From assembly GCF_001078375.1 (NCBI RefSeq), contig NZ_BBXI01000016.1, forward strand, positions 1 through 64,000: a DNA stretch of 64,000 nucleotides, read 5' to 3'. Positions 54,580-63,726 of this stretch are shown one piece after another (the first letter of the stretch is position 1; every line of letters begins with the position of its first letter). The notes beneath the pieces were generated by a model, which saw only the letters and a list, made by a program, of their open reading frames with translations, did not search any database and was not told where the DNA came from. The translations under genes and the position numbers were made by a program. This stretch comes from Veillonella tobetsuensis. Lineage in GTDB: Bacteria > Bacillota > Negativicutes > Veillonellales > Veillonellaceae.

Positions 54580-55684
54580 CTATATCCCTCATCATACCTT
54601 GTATACGACATACCAACTCTGGTATGCATTCATCTAATTTCGTAACGTCCACAGTCATTACCCGTTCTATCTCGCTCGATATGAGCGACTCGGTATATCC
54701 GTCTCGGATTATCTCAATAATTGGGAATACGCCTTGGGACCTAGTTTCTAGTATAACAAGGTCTACCGGTAATGTCTGTGTCAAATCATACAGATTAGAC
54801 TGTTCTTTTGTACGAATCCGTACGGCAGTCTCCGTCGGCCCTGCAATGGCTACGGCCGTGGCGCCTGCTTTCATAGCAAGATCCGTATCAGTTCCTTCAT
54901 AATCCATGTGAAAGCCATGTTTATCGCTCTTCACAACACCTACAGAGACCCCTATTTTTTGTAACTCACTAACTAGACGTGTCACAACAGTGGTCTTACC
55001 TGTTTTACGCTTTTCAGAGACTACGCTAATAATCGGCACATAACGACATGCATTTACCGCCTCAGCCCGCGCCCATAGGTAATCCTCTATATGATTTACA
55101 TTGCGGAGATTGTGACTGTAATCTACTGCATCTATAGTAATTACAGAACCAACAATATGTAGCGCATGTTGTAAAGATACATCTTCGCCTGCTAATGCAG
55201 TCTGTAAAAGAGGCGCAATGGATGGTTTATAAATGCCAGCCATTGGTTCATAACGACCACTTTCACCAGTAGGAACAATAACAGACCAATCATCACCCTC
55301 CACGCGGTATAGCCAATCATAATATAAATTAAAATCCATAAATGGCATATCTACGGCCAGTACCGCATAGGCGTGACTTTTACCTACAGATAAAGCACTA
55401 TACAATCCACCTAGTGGACCACATCGCTCCACAGAATCCCGAACAATAGACACTTTATTTTTTTCTTCATTCGACAACGTGTCGATGATATTAGCCTGAA
55501 TGGCTTGGCCTAGCGCTTCATCATCACCAATAGAAATGAGCACATCTTTTGCATCATGGTCTAAAGCGTTACGCAATGCATGAGAAATGAGACTTTCACC
55601 ATTCACCCAAGGCAATAGAGCCTTGGGATATCCCATACGTGAACTGAGGCCACCAGCCAAAATTATTACGCCTAAATTAAGCAC
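54560..55684 (-). CDS. MobA-MobB fusion (molybdenum cofactor nucleotidyltransferase with GTP-binding domain)
   Basis: 374 residues joining two proteins usually encoded apart. N-terminal MobA-type nucleotidyltransferase (about 1-200): LAGGLSSRMGYPKALL near 8 and AVDMPFMD near 101. C-terminal MobB P-loop domain (about 217-370): SEKRKTGKTTVVTRL near 222, KSDKHGFHMDYEGTDTD near 250. MobA makes the guanine dinucleotide cofactor; a cytidylyl (MocA) role cannot be excluded. Start is GTG. Overlaps thiT upstream by eight bases and moeA downstream by 20. Confidence 0.88.
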   Translation of the reverse strand: MLNLGVIILAGGLSSRMGYPKALLPWVNGESLISHALRNALDHDAKDVLISIGDDEALGQAIQANIIDTLSNEEKNKVSIVRDSVERCGPLGGLYSALSVGKSHAYAVLAVDMPFMDFNLYYDWLYRVEGDDWSVIVPTGESGRYEPMAGIYKPSIAPLLQTALAGEDVSLQHALHIVGSVITIDAVDYSHNLRNVNHIEDYLWARAEAVNACRYVPIISVVSEKRKTGKTTVVTRLVSELQKIGVSVGVVKSDKHGFHMDYEGTDTDLAMKAGATAVAIAGPTETAVRIRTKEQSNLYDLTQTLPVDLVILETRSQGVFPIIEIIRDGYTESLISSEIERVMTVDVTKLDECIPELVCRIQGMMRDIDESRYC

Positions 55685-56207
55685 TGCGATTCAACCCTCT
55701 TTTTACCCCTTGGTAAACAAATAACAATACAATAATATTAAGAATTCCATCTGGTATCATGTAAGATGCGTTGTAAATCATGGAGTAGATCCATGGATTT
55801 TGGCCTTGTGGTGCGTAGCTAGCAAATACAACGGCACCACTTGTAACAGAAGTAAACCAGCGCAATGCAATGGCTACAATAGAGCCACTAACAAGGCCTG
55901 TAATGTTGTCCTTGAAGTAACCACATACACCAATAGCACCATAGGCCACCAAGTAATCTAAGATGATACTGAGATAATGAATCGATGATTTAAAACCAAG
56001 CAAGAAGTGAAGTACGCCATATACGACGCCCGCCCAAATGCCGCGAGTACCTCCCCAACGATAGGCAAAAATCATGAGAGGCACCAGAGATGCCGCCTTA
56101 ATGGAACCACCTTGAGGCATATGGAATAATGTAATAAAAGATAATACCTGTGCAATAGCAATCGCTACACCAGCCTCTGCTATCATACGTGTTTTTGACT
56201 GATCCAT
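55677..56207 (-). CDS. thiT: ECF transporter S component, ThiT type
   Basis: 176 residues, six membrane helices. The ThiT signature regions are HMPQGGSIKAASLVPL near 29, SIILDYLVAYGAIG near 80 and SYAPQGQNPWIYSMIYNASYMIPDG near 130, as in thiamine-binding S components. It needs the shared EcfAAT module encoded elsewhere. No TPP riboswitch is found in the 180-bp leader, and it overlaps a molybdenum-cofactor gene, which is unexpected for a thiamine carrier. Start with GTAGGAGG upstream. Confidence 0.85.
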   Translation of the reverse strand: MDQSKTRMIAEAGVAIAIAQVLSFITLFHMPQGGSIKAASLVPLMIFAYRWGGTRGIWAGVVYGVLHFLLGFKSSIHYLSIILDYLVAYGAIGVCGYFKDNITGLVSGSIVAIALRWFTSVTSGAVVFASYAPQGQNPWIYSMIYNASYMIPDGILNIIVLLFVYQGVKRGLNRSA

Positions 56208-56318
56208 TGAAATAACCTCCTACGAATATAAGTATCTTTGATACGTAAAATTGGTACAGACAAGGCACCTATAAAATTGTATAATAACTATATGAGAGTT
56301 TTTAATATTCGGAACGTA

Positions 56319-56347
56319 TTGAAAATTTAAATAAAATTCAGTATAAT
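56319..56347 (+). promoter_or_regulatory. Promoter of guaC
   Basis: -35 TTGAAA (56319-56324), 17-base spacer, perfect -10 TATAAT (56342-56347). AAAGGAG follows before the ATG at 56392. Confidence 0.78.
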
Positions 56348-56391
56348 GGTACAGGTTCAATTTATTATACCTCAAAGGAGATATAGAAACT

Positions 56392-57378
56392 ATGATTAAT
56401 ACAACTAACATCTTTGATTATGAAGACGTACAACTGATTCCTAATAAATGTATCGTAAACAGCCGTAGCGAATGTGATACACATGTTAAACTAGGTAATC
56501 GTACATTTAAATTACCTGTAGTTCCTGCAAACATGCAAACTATCATCGATGAAGAGTTAGCTGAAAAACTAGCAGAAAAAGGCTATTTCTATATCATGCA
56601 TCGTTTCCAACCTGAGCGCCGCCTTGATTTTGTAAAACGCATGCAAGAGAAAAACTTATATTCTTCTATTTCCATCGGCGTAAAAGAAGAAGAATTCGCA
56701 TTAGTTGATAAATTAGCAAAAGCTAATCTTATTCCTGATTATATCACAATCGATATCGCACATGGTCATTCTAACGCTGTTATCGATATGATTCAATACA
56801 TTAAAAAGAATTTACCTAATACCTTTGTTATCGCTGGTAACGTTGGTACTCCTGAAGCGGTTCGTGAGCTTGAAAATGCTGGTGCTGATGCTACAAAAGT
56901 AGGTATCGGTCCTGGTAAAGTATGTATCACTAAATTAAAAACCGGCTTTGGTACTGGTGGCTGGCAATTGGCTGCTGTTCGCTGGTGCGCAAAGGCAGCT
57001 ACTAAACCTATCATCGCTGACGGCGGCATCCGTGATCATGGCGACATCGCTAAATCCATCCGCTTCGGTGCAACTATGGTTATGATTGGTTCCTTATTCG
57101 CTGGTCACGAAGAATCCCCAGGGGAAGAGAAAATCGTTGACGGCAAAGCAGTAAAAGAATACTTTGGTTCCGCTTCTGAGTTCCAAAAAGGGGAACGTAA
57201 AAACGTAGAAGGCAAAAAAATCTTCATCGATTCCAAAGGCTCTATCTTTGATACATTAATCGAAATGGAACAAGATTTACAATCTGCTATCTCCTACGCT
57301 GGTGGCACAACATTACAAGCTATCCGCAAGGTAGACTACGTACTTGTTAAAAACTCCATCTTCAACGGCGATCGTTAA
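56392..57378 (+). CDS. guaC: GMP reductase
   Basis: 328 residues, IMPDH/GMPR family TIM barrel without CBS domains. It converts GMP to IMP with NADPH. The catalytic Cys lies in [15 protein letters not shown] near 180; [10 protein letters not shown] and FQPERRLDF are typical of the Firmicute-type GuaC rather than IMP dehydrogenase. One of only two plus-strand protein genes here, divergent from thiT, monocistronic with its own promoter and terminator. Confidence 0.93.
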   Translation: MINTTNIFDYEDVQLIPNKCIVNSRSECDTHVKLGNRTFKLPVVPANMQTIIDEELAEKLAEKGYFYIMHRFQPERRLDFVKRMQEKNLYSSISIGVKEEEFALVDKLAKANLIPDYITIDIAHGHSNAVIDMIQYIKKNLPNTFVIAGNVGTPEAVRELENAGADATKVGIGPGKVCITKLKTGFGTGGWQLAAVRWCAKAATKPIIADGGIRDHGDIAKSIRFGATMVMIGSLFAGHEESPGEEKIVDGKAVKEYFGSASEFQKGERKNVEGKKIFIDSKGSIFDTLIEMEQDLQSAISYAGGTTLQAIRKVDYVLVKNSIFNGDR

Positions 57379-57388
57379 TCGCTCATAC

Positions 57389-57428
57389 TAAAAGGGTATC
57401 CGATTCCTAGGAATCGGATACCCTTTTA
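57389..57428. terminator. Terminator of guaC (bidirectional)
   Basis: Perfect long palindromic stem (about 17 bp per arm, core cgattcc-taggaatcg) with AAAA before and TTTT after, so it also suits the convergent MFS gene. Confidence 0.88.
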
Positions 57429-57477
57429 TATTATTCACGTATAAAACATGGTTACTATCGAGTCATCTCATCACATT

Positions 57478-58662
57478 TTACTCAGCAGCATCAGTATTTT
57501 TTTTCATCAAATAATAGGCATACTTACCAATACCTGCACTTATAACAAGTAATGCTGCAAGAAGTGCGAATGCCACCATTAAGCTAGTTCCGTGAGCGAT
57601 GAAGCCAATTAAAGCCGGTCCCATCAAGATGCCCATGTAGCCAAGCATGGTAGATGTTGCCACAGCCTGTGTCATAGGGATAACATTTTGTTCCCCCATT
57701 GCGGAGAATAGATTCGGCACAACCATAGCAAGGGCGATACCTAATAATAAATAAGTGTACATGGAGCCATAACCTGGCAATACTACGATAAGTGCCATCG
57801 CTACAGCACCGAGTAAATAACCACCAACAACAACTTGTTTCGACGTCAAATGTCTACCAAGTGTATTACCGAGCAAACGGCCTGCACACATCGTACCATT
57901 AAAAAGCATAACCCCCATCACCGCTTCTTGAATGGCAATAGCCTTATCTTCATGAAGATACAAAGCACTCCAATCCCCTACAGCCCCTTCTACTAAATAG
58001 GATACAAAGGACAATAGACCAAAAATGATGGCAATGGGATGGAACGACAATGGGCTTTTAGATTTTTTTACAACCTTTGCATTTGGATCTGTGCCAAAGG
58101 TCAACATGAATTGACTAACTACAATTATGGCTAGCAATAATACGATGAGAAGTCCCCAGATACTTTCATTAACAGGAAAATTCAAAATCTTTAACAATAC
58201 CAATAGTACACCGGCACCCGCGAAGCCGCCAAGGCTCCAGCCTCCATGATAGGCCCCCATTAAATGTTTTTTACTTATCTTTTCTGTGAGGATAGCCTGA
58301 AGATTGGCTGCAGCACCACTTAATCCGACACCGATACCAAAGAAAAATAAGGCTACCGTTGTTTCAAAGATGGTGGAACATATGAGTACGAGAGCCAGGG
58401 AAATCATGCCCACAAAACTACCGATGAGAACTGTTTTTTTACATCCCAAAGATTCAACTAATTTACCGGCTACAGCCATGGATAAACAAGAACCCACACC
58501 AAGTAACAAAATCATAGATCCCAATACATCCTCACCGATATTTAGTTTTGCTTTCAAATACGGTACAAAGCCAGCCCACAAGGCTGTATACATACCTGGG
58601 ATAAAAAAGGCGCCAAAAGCACCACGAATATTAGATTTTGTTATGGAAACTTGTTCGTTCAT
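57478..58662 (-). CDS. Major facilitator superfamily transporter
   Basis: 394 residues, twelve helices in two halves, with GKLVESLGCKKTVLIG near 70 as the conserved loop 2-3 motif and GAYHGGWSLGGFAGAG near 145. Resembles the FucP/YbjJ type of uptake or efflux carriers; substrate unknown. The start at 58662 follows AAAGGATGTA; an open frame of 82 codons upstream covers a leader that carries the previous terminator and is not coding. Confidence 0.85.
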   Translation of the reverse strand: MNEQVSITKSNIRGAFGAFFIPGMYTALWAGFVPYLKAKLNIGEDVLGSMILLLGVGSCLSMAVAGKLVESLGCKKTVLIGSFVGMISLALVLICSTIFETTVALFFFGIGVGLSGAAANLQAILTEKISKKHLMGAYHGGWSLGGFAGAGVLLVLLKILNFPVNESIWGLLIVLLLAIIVVSQFMLTFGTDPNAKVVKKSKSPLSFHPIAIIFGLLSFVSYLVEGAVGDWSALYLHEDKAIAIQEAVMGVMLFNGTMCAGRLLGNTLGRHLTSKQVVVGGYLLGAVAMALIVVLPGYGSMYTYLLLGIALAMVVPNLFSAMGEQNVIPMTQAVATSTMLGYMGILMGPALIGFIAHGTSLMVAFALLAALLVISAGIGKYAYYLMKKNTDAAE

Positions 58663-58785
58663 TACATCCTTTCTGGTTTCTAGAACCGTTCGTCGAAGAA
58701 AGGCCCTTTTTGTATCCGCTAGGTCGCAATAACAAGCGTTCCTAGGGGAAACCATTTTAACTATAAGATTTATATGAAAGATATA

Positions 58786-58820
58786 ATAACCCTCTTTACG
58801 CATGTTGTAAAGAGGGTTAT
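58786..58820 (-). terminator. Terminator of the DUF554 gene
   Basis: Perfect 14-bp stem ATAACCCTCTTTAC/GTAAAGAGGGTTAT with a seven-base loop, twelve bases after the stop. The T-run is short (TTATTATAT). Confidence 0.72.
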
Positions 58821-58832
58821 GTAAAATTAAAT

Positions 58833-59555
58833 TTAAATTAAAAATGTTAGCCCCATAGCTATAAAAATGGCAGGTAACAAATTGGCAATGCGAATCTTGC
58901 CAGGCCAAATAAGGTCAATACCAACGCAGAAAATCAAGATAGAACCTACATAGGATAGATTATCTATAGCGGTCTGCGTCATTAAAGGTGCTGCCACATG
59001 AGCCATCGCCGTTATGAGCCATTGGGTAATCCCGACAGGAATAAAGGAGAACAAGGCCCCCTTACCCATAGAGGAGCTCATCACCATGACGATGACACCA
59101 TCAAGAATACCCTTGAGTAGCAAGGTCTGGTAATCACCAGTTAAACCATCTTGGATGGAGCCAAGAACGCCCATGGCACCAACTGTAAACGTGAGAGATG
59201 CGGTGATAAATGCATGAGTAAACGTTGGATCTCCGGTATTACCAGTGCGCGCTTTCACCCAATCACCAAAAACCGTAATCCACCGATTCAAATCGATGAG
59301 TTCCCCAATAATGGCACCTACTACCATACTAACAATCATCAATAGAGGCCCTGTAGTTTGCAAGGAACCATTGACGATGACCAGCATAAATTGCATGGCC
59401 CCACTCATCCCTAGTAGCAATACGATGATGCCACTCACCACCATCAAGGTTTGCTTTAAATTTTCCTTCATGAAACGACCAAAGGCAAGTCCCAGAAGGC
59501 TGCCACCTATAATCAAGGCCATATTAATGGCCGTCCCTAATCCAATCATAATCAT
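58833..59555 (-). CDS. DUF554 family membrane protein
   Basis: About 240 residues with seven or eight helices. Family stretches include GSLLGLAFGRFMKE near 20, VGAIIGELIDLNRW near 80 and FVGIDLIWPGKIRIANLLPAI-type C-terminus. Function is unknown; members are often called YdfK. Start between two ATG codons two codons apart, both with AAGG-type sites. Independent of the MFS gene, separated by a terminator. Confidence 0.82.
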   Translation of the reverse strand: MIMIGLGTAINMALIIGGSLLGLAFGRFMKENLKQTLMVVSGIIVLLLGMSGAMQFMLVIVNGSLQTTGPLLMIVSMVVGAIIGELIDLNRWITVFGDWVKARTGNTGDPTFTHAFITASLTFTVGAMGVLGSIQDGLTGDYQTLLLKGILDGVIVMVMSSSMGKGALFSFIPVGITQWLITAMAHVAAPLMTQTAIDNLSYVGSILIFCVGIDLIWPGKIRIANLLPAIFIAMGLTFLI

Positions 59556-59632
59556 ATCCTTTCCCTTACTTATGAAAGTCATTATGAAAGTAGTATATCA
59601 ACTACATCGACATCAATCAATATAAAATATCA

Positions 59633-59667
59633 TAAAAAACCGCATCTAGCTGAGCTAAATGCGGTTA
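59633..59667 (-). terminator. Terminator of tag
   Basis: Stem aaccgcat...atgcggtt extended by agct pairing, followed on the minus strand by TTTTTTATG. Confidence 0.85.
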
Positions 59668-59676
59668 CGTGCACAG

Positions 59677-60273
59677 TTATTCATCTGTTGGTAAATATAC
59701 CACAGGATTAGCTTTATTAATCTCATTAAAACAAGGACAATCCTTACCATGATCATTAATGAGACCACTGGCCTGCAGATGAGAATATATGGTCACAGGA
59801 CCTACAAATTTAAACCCTCGTTTCTTCAAATCTTTACTGATTTGTGTAGATAATTCATTTTTGACAGGTACCTGTCCCGCAGGATGACCTTTATAAATGA
59901 TTGTTTTATGATTGGTAAAAGCCCAAATATACTCACAAAAGGATCCAAATTCCTCTTGAATGCGTTGAAAGGCTTTCGCATTATTAATAATAGCCTCAAT
60001 CTTTGGACGCGATTTTAACATCCCTTCCGTACTCATGATTCGTTCCACATCGGCTTCTGTATAGTGAGCCACCCGTTCAACATCAAAATCATCAAAACAC
60101 TGACGAATGATATGACGCTTGTTTAATATGGTAAGCCAACTTAATCCGCATTGAAGACTTTCTAAACACAAATGTTCAAATTGATGTTGGTCATCGTGAA
60201 TAGGACGTCCCCATTCATCATCGTGGTAAGACTGGTAAAGTGGCGTTGTAGGCCACGTACAAATAACCTTCAT
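59677..60273 (-). CDS. tag: DNA-3-methyladenine glycosylase I
   Basis: 198-residue helix-hairpin-helix base-excision glycosylase removing 3-methyladenine. The zinc-binding set expected for Tag is visible: Cys near 5 (VICTW), His near 18 (YHDDEWG), and a C-terminal His and Cys in DHGKDCPCF. The family start W-x-x-x-PLYxxYHDxEWG is exact. Start at 60273 behind AAAGGACGG. Confidence 0.94.
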   Translation of the reverse strand: MKVICTWPTTPLYQSYHDDEWGRPIHDDQHQFEHLCLESLQCGLSWLTILNKRHIIRQCFDDFDVERVAHYTEADVERIMSTEGMLKSRPKIEAIINNAKAFQRIQEEFGSFCEYIWAFTNHKTIIYKGHPAGQVPVKNELSTQISKDLKKRGFKFVGPVTIYSHLQASGLINDHGKDCPCFNEINKANPVVYLPTDE

Positions 60274-60305
60274 AGGCCGTCCTTTCTTAACATACAATGT
60301 GCTGA

Positions 60306-60881
60306 TTACAATAATTTTGAAGACATTTCATCATCAAAGTAAATACCGTAGGCCTGTTTATAGATAGCATTTAGCATTTTATATCGATTGCCTTTGAAGC
60401 TAAGCTCTGAGATATCTTTATAAACATTATCTATTTTATAAAGTTCTGCAATGCTATTACCAGAAAGAGTATACCCCTTAACACCAAGAATACGACATGT
60501 AATGCCTATGTTAGCTTGTTTATCACGCCATACAGAAATATATGGACTATCTTGCCCTTGAGATTTCAATACATCATGTTTGCTGAGAAGTTGACGCAAA
60601 GAGCGATCTAACTGGTAATCATATTCCATTTTCACAGCTGCGATATAATCCTCCCCATCTACTAGTGCATATACTGTAACTGTGATGCGTCTATGACCTT
60701 CAGTTGCTGTTATAGGAGTAATCGATTCCATATCTACATAGTACACTTTATAATCCGCTACAGACTTGAACTGCACATATCTAGAAGAACCTCTTAATTC
60801 AGATTGAGATATAGCTTGACTATATATTGGTAACATAATGAACGGCAGTAACCATAATAAAAGTAAATACATGCGTTTCAT
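60306..60881 (-). CDS. Secreted protein, unknown function (paralogue A)
   Basis: 191 residues with a Sec signal peptide (MKRMYLLLLWLLPF, cleavage near QA-IS). The mature part is beta-rich (VYYVDMESITPI, RRITVTVYALVDG). It is distantly like the next gene upstream: both begin S-x-x-E-L-x-x-S, share the [YF]-x-D-[ML]-x-S-I strand and a YD-x-x-x-x-SL segment. The start at 60881 follows GAGGTGG. Possibly surface-associated; no named family. Confidence 0.65.
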   Translation of the reverse strand: MKRMYLLLLWLLPFIMLPIYSQAISQSELRGSSRYVQFKSVADYKVYYVDMESITPITATEGHRRITVTVYALVDGEDYIAAVKMEYDYQLDRSLRQLLSKHDVLKSQGQDSPYISVWRDKQANIGITCRILGVKGYTLSGNSIAELYKIDNVYKDISELSFKGNRYKMLNAIYKQAYGIYFDDEMSSKLL

Positions 60882-60889
60882 AGTCCACC

Positions 60890-61486
60890 TCACTGTATTA
60901 GAATATCATCAAAATGCTGAAGATATACGGCCTTAAACAGTGCATCCGCATTATCATAAATAACCTGATACCCTCGACTTCGATCAATGGAGCCCTTCCA
61001 TTCCCTATCCAAATGATTGGATCTGTTCTCAGGATACCAGATATCGCCATTTAATTGATATGTATTAAGAGGTTTAGATTTTATAACAAGACCGGATTCT
61101 CGTTCAGCTGTCTCAATGACATCAACTAAGGATGCATTTGGTTGTTTCTCACGATTAGCATGAATTAAAGTAGCTAAAGAATAATTTAGATCATAATAGA
61201 TGGTCATTTCTGACTCTTTAATCTCTGGTCCAGCTGTATAATCAAATACCATGTAATTAGTACACTGTAAAGTGTATTTAGGAGGATTATACTCAACAAT
61301 ACGAATAGAGTTTAAATCAATAAACGAATAAAACCTCTCTACATAACTACTCGTTTCTGAAGGGTATTCCTTATAAGATACTAACTTAAAATTAGGTGAT
61401 GACTGTAGTTCTTGAAGGCTAATAGCCCCCGCAGTCATAGTAATAGACAACATCATAATAAATAAAATGAGAAAACGTTTAATCAT
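60890..61486 (-). CDS. Secreted protein, unknown function (paralogue B)
   Basis: 198 residues, signal peptide 1-21 (MIKRFLILFIMMLSITMTAG), then a beta-rich domain with RFYSFIDLNSIRIVEYN and YYDLNYSLATLIHA. Pairs with the following gene, which starts nine bases before... its stop codon region is separated from that gene's ATG by eight bases. Tandem duplication and divergence is the simplest reading. AAAGGGG precedes the ATG. Confidence 0.65.
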   Translation of the reverse strand: MIKRFLILFIMMLSITMTAGAISLQELQSSPNFKLVSYKEYPSETSSYVERFYSFIDLNSIRIVEYNPPKYTLQCTNYMVFDYTAGPEIKESEMTIYYDLNYSLATLIHANREKQPNASLVDVIETAERESGLVIKSKPLNTYQLNGDIWYPENRSNHLDREWKGSIDRSRGYQVIYDNADALFKAVYLQHFDDILIQ

Positions 61487-61561
61487 ACTATACGCCCCTT
61501 TCCATTCAACTTATTAGAGTATAATCACATCTACCTTTTATTTAGTTGTATCCTCCCCTTA

Positions 61562-61948
61562 TTAAAATATGATTCTGTTCTCTGGTTTATCACCATAAGA
61601 ATTTAGACCTTTATTACCTGGAATCAAGCATAAAATTATTTTAGACGCTAATACAAGCCAACCAATTTCACGGGACCATACGGCAAGAATCCCTAATACA
61701 ATATAAATGAAAGCTAAAAATGTAGGACCATTAAGATCATGAATACGTCTTGCTGCAATGGCTATCTCACGCACCATAGCGATAAGTATAAACGGAGCAC
61801 CAATTAAAATACTCAACATAGAATAACCAGAGAAGCCCATAATAAAGCCGCCCACAAAACCGATGGCAAATACAATAAACATATTGATAAAGAAAGATCG
61901 ACGATTCATACGACCTGATAGAGAAAACATAGAGTGAAATTGTTCCAT
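61562..61948 (-). CDS. DUF805 family membrane protein
   Basis: 128 residues with four hydrophobic helices; LSGRMNRRSFFI near 10 and AAARRIHDLNG-type motif near 66 (IAIAARRIHDLNGPT) are the DUF805 signatures. Function unknown, in other bacteria often near stress or phage-shock type genes. Monocistronic as far as seen. Confidence 0.85.
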   Translation of the reverse strand: MEQFHSMFSLSGRMNRRSFFINMFIVFAIGFVGGFIMGFSGYSMLSILIGAPFILIAMVREIAIAARRIHDLNGPTFLAFIYIVLGILAVWSREIGWLVLASKIILCLIPGNKGLNSYGDKPENRIIF

Positions 61949-62026
61949 AATAAATCCTTTTAAATAAAATTACTAAAACATTAGATATATAAGTAAAAAT
62001 ATCGTCATTATTAAGTTTATTGTATC

Positions 62027-62075
62027 ATAAAAAGACTCTATCTTGAGGGGTCGGTTCATTAAGATAGAGTCTTTG
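62027..62075 (-). terminator. Terminator at the end of the microcompartment operon
   Basis: Fifteen-bp stem (aaagactctatcttga arm with ttaagatagagtcttt), followed on the minus strand by TTTTTATG. Confidence 0.87.
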
Positions 62076-62103
62076 CTAGATATTCTGAAAGGAGTAATTT
62101 ACT

Positions 62104-62613
62104 TTAAATATCTTTGTCATTTGATTGTATTAATATATTTTTAAGTGCAGCGTAGCCATATACAAATTCATCATTACATATATTAGGTAATTCACATATG
62201 GTATTTTCATATTTATCTGCAACTACGCACACGGTCAAAGCTCCTGCCAATTTTAGTAAAAGCTTAGCTTCTTGCATTTGTTTCCATACAGTTTCATCTA
62301 TTAATTTAGAAACCACGATAACACCTACCACCTCACGATTAAAGGCTCCTGCAGTAGCAGGTGGATATGGATTAAAGGGTTCCCCTAATCGATATACAAA
62401 TACAACAGTTTCCACATTATAAGATGAAACCAATAAAGCAGAAAAATACCAAGGATTTTCAATGTATTCCCCTGGAGTTAAAAGACAATTTTCTTTACGA
62501 TAAATTGCCATAGGCCGTGGTAAGGAATATGTTAGTTCTAACAAGTTTTTTACCACCATCTCAGCCCGACAATAGGTACTGCCAACCCACAGAGTACTTC
62601 TTAAGGTCTTCAC
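62104..62613 (-). CDS. Unrecognised protein of the microcompartment locus
   Basis: 169 residues, soluble, no clear motif: an early CRAEMVVKNLLEL helix, then YRKENCLLTPGEYIENPWYF, and a C-terminal part with AGALTVCVVADKYENTICELPN. Last gene of the BMC operon. The likely start is GTG at 62613, six bases after GGAG; a TTG two codons earlier is the alternative. It begins at the very end of the PduU/EutS gene. It does not resemble PduM, EutP or the adenosyltransferases as I remember them. Confidence 0.6.
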   Translation of the reverse strand: MKTLRSTLWVGSTYCRAEMVVKNLLELTYSLPRPMAIYRKENCLLTPGEYIENPWYFSALLVSSYNVETVVFVYRLGEPFNPYPPATAGAFNREVVGVIVVSKLIDETVWKQMQEAKLLLKLAGALTVCVVADKYENTICELPNICNDEFVYGYAALKNILIQSNDKDI

Positions 62614-62615
62614 TA

Positions 62616-62960
62616 TCAACTCCGTGTAAGCGACACTATACTAAATTGTAATTGTTCTGAAAAGCCTTGTAATACAGTTTTTAGAGATACCTCTACACTT
62701 GATACATCTCCTGAAATTAAAACTGCTCCTGAAAAACGATCGATAAATTCAATATGAACATTAGCAGCTTTAGAGGCCATATCCCCCGCAATTATAGCAG
62801 CTTCTCCAGGTGTAATAGTTAAAATCCCTATTGCACTACGCCCTTCACTATCCAATCCTAATTTACTGTACAAATCTTTTTTAGGATTCGCTAAAACATG
62901 AGCCAATGTAACTTGCTTTCCTGGCACCGACTCTTGAATTATTCGTTGCTTGTCTATCAC
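62616..62960 (-). CDS. Bacterial microcompartment shell protein, PduU/EutS type
   Basis: 114 residues. [21 protein letters not shown] at the N-terminus is the extra beta-barrel strand that marks the permuted PduU/EutS class, then the BMC domain with [18 protein letters not shown] and [19 protein letters not shown]. It forms hexamers in a polyhedral shell. PduU and EutS cannot be told apart from this chain alone. GTG start with GGAGG nine bases before. Confidence 0.92.
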   Translation of the reverse strand: MIDKQRIIQESVPGKQVTLAHVLANPKKDLYSKLGLDSEGRSAIGILTITPGEAAIIAGDMASKAANVHIEFIDRFSGAVLISGDVSSVEVSLKTVLQGFSEQLQFSIVSLTRS

Positions 62961-62981
62961 GGTTTATAACCTCCCCTCAAA

Positions 62982-63716
62982 TCATAAATTTAAAAATGCT
63001 TTAAGCCATATAAATGCACCTACTGCTAAAAATCCACCAATCATTGGCCCTACTATTGGAACCCATGCATAGCCTAAATTAGCAGTCCCTTTATTAGGAA
63101 CTGGTAATATAGCATATGCAAGTCTTGAAGGTAAATCACGAGCAGGGTTCAGTGCAAACCCTGTAGTTCCGCCAAAAGAAAAACCGATACTTGCCACTAA
63201 GAAACCTATAATTAATGGTGCCAATCCATTTACCATAGGTCCTAGCAAGAGTACACAGAAAATAAATAAAAAAGTTGCAATAATTTCTGAAAGTAAATTC
63301 CATCCACGATGATCTATGGCTGGACCCGTAGCAAAAATGCCTACACAGTTTCCCTCTTCAGGACTAGTTATTTTAAAATGTGGATAATAGTGCAACATGG
63401 TAATGCTTGCTCCTAAAAAACCACCTAACAATTGAGCTATAACCGCTCCTATAACTAATTCTTGTGGAAATAATCCACCTGCTGCAAAAGCTACTGTAAT
63501 AGCAGGGTTTAAATGTGCAACACCGCCCAAACTAATAGCGGTGTACACTGCAAAAGTAACTGCAAAGCCCCACCCAAACATCAATCCAATCCAGTTGGTT
63601 TTTATGGCACTAGTAATAGTATTCTTCAACAATAACGATGCATTACAACTACTACCAAAGGCCATTAAAACGGCTGTTCCAATGAATTCACTAACATACA
63701 CTTGTGTTGCATCCAT
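62982..63716 (-). CDS. MIP-family glycerol/propanediol facilitator
   Basis: 244 residues, six membrane helices and two NPA half-helices: HLNPAITV near 68 and ALNPARDLPSRL near 188. The Asp after the second NPAR (NPARD) is the glyceroporin sign, as in GlpF and PduF, not water-specific aquaporin. Its place within the microcompartment operon suggests 1,2-propanediol or glycerol as cargo for the shell enzymes. Confidence 0.9.
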   Translation of the reverse strand: MDATQVYVSEFIGTAVLMAFGSSCNASLLLKNTITSAIKTNWIGLMFGWGFAVTFAVYTAISLGGVAHLNPAITVAFAAGGLFPQELVIGAVIAQLLGGFLGASITMLHYYPHFKITSPEEGNCVGIFATGPAIDHRGWNLLSEIIATFLFIFCVLLLGPMVNGLAPLIIGFLVASIGFSFGGTTGFALNPARDLPSRLAYAILPVPNKGTANLGYAWVPIVGPMIGGFLAVGAFIWLKAFLNL

Positions 63717-63726
63717 ATGTGTTACC

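Noticed and set aside
56208-56391. TPP riboswitch ahead of thiT
   Set aside because: No CUGAGA/thi-box elements were found on the minus strand in this gap.
57478-58908. 82-codon N-terminal extension of the MFS transporter
   Set aside because: It would run through the terminator of the DUF554 gene; a proper ribosome-binding site precedes the inner ATG.
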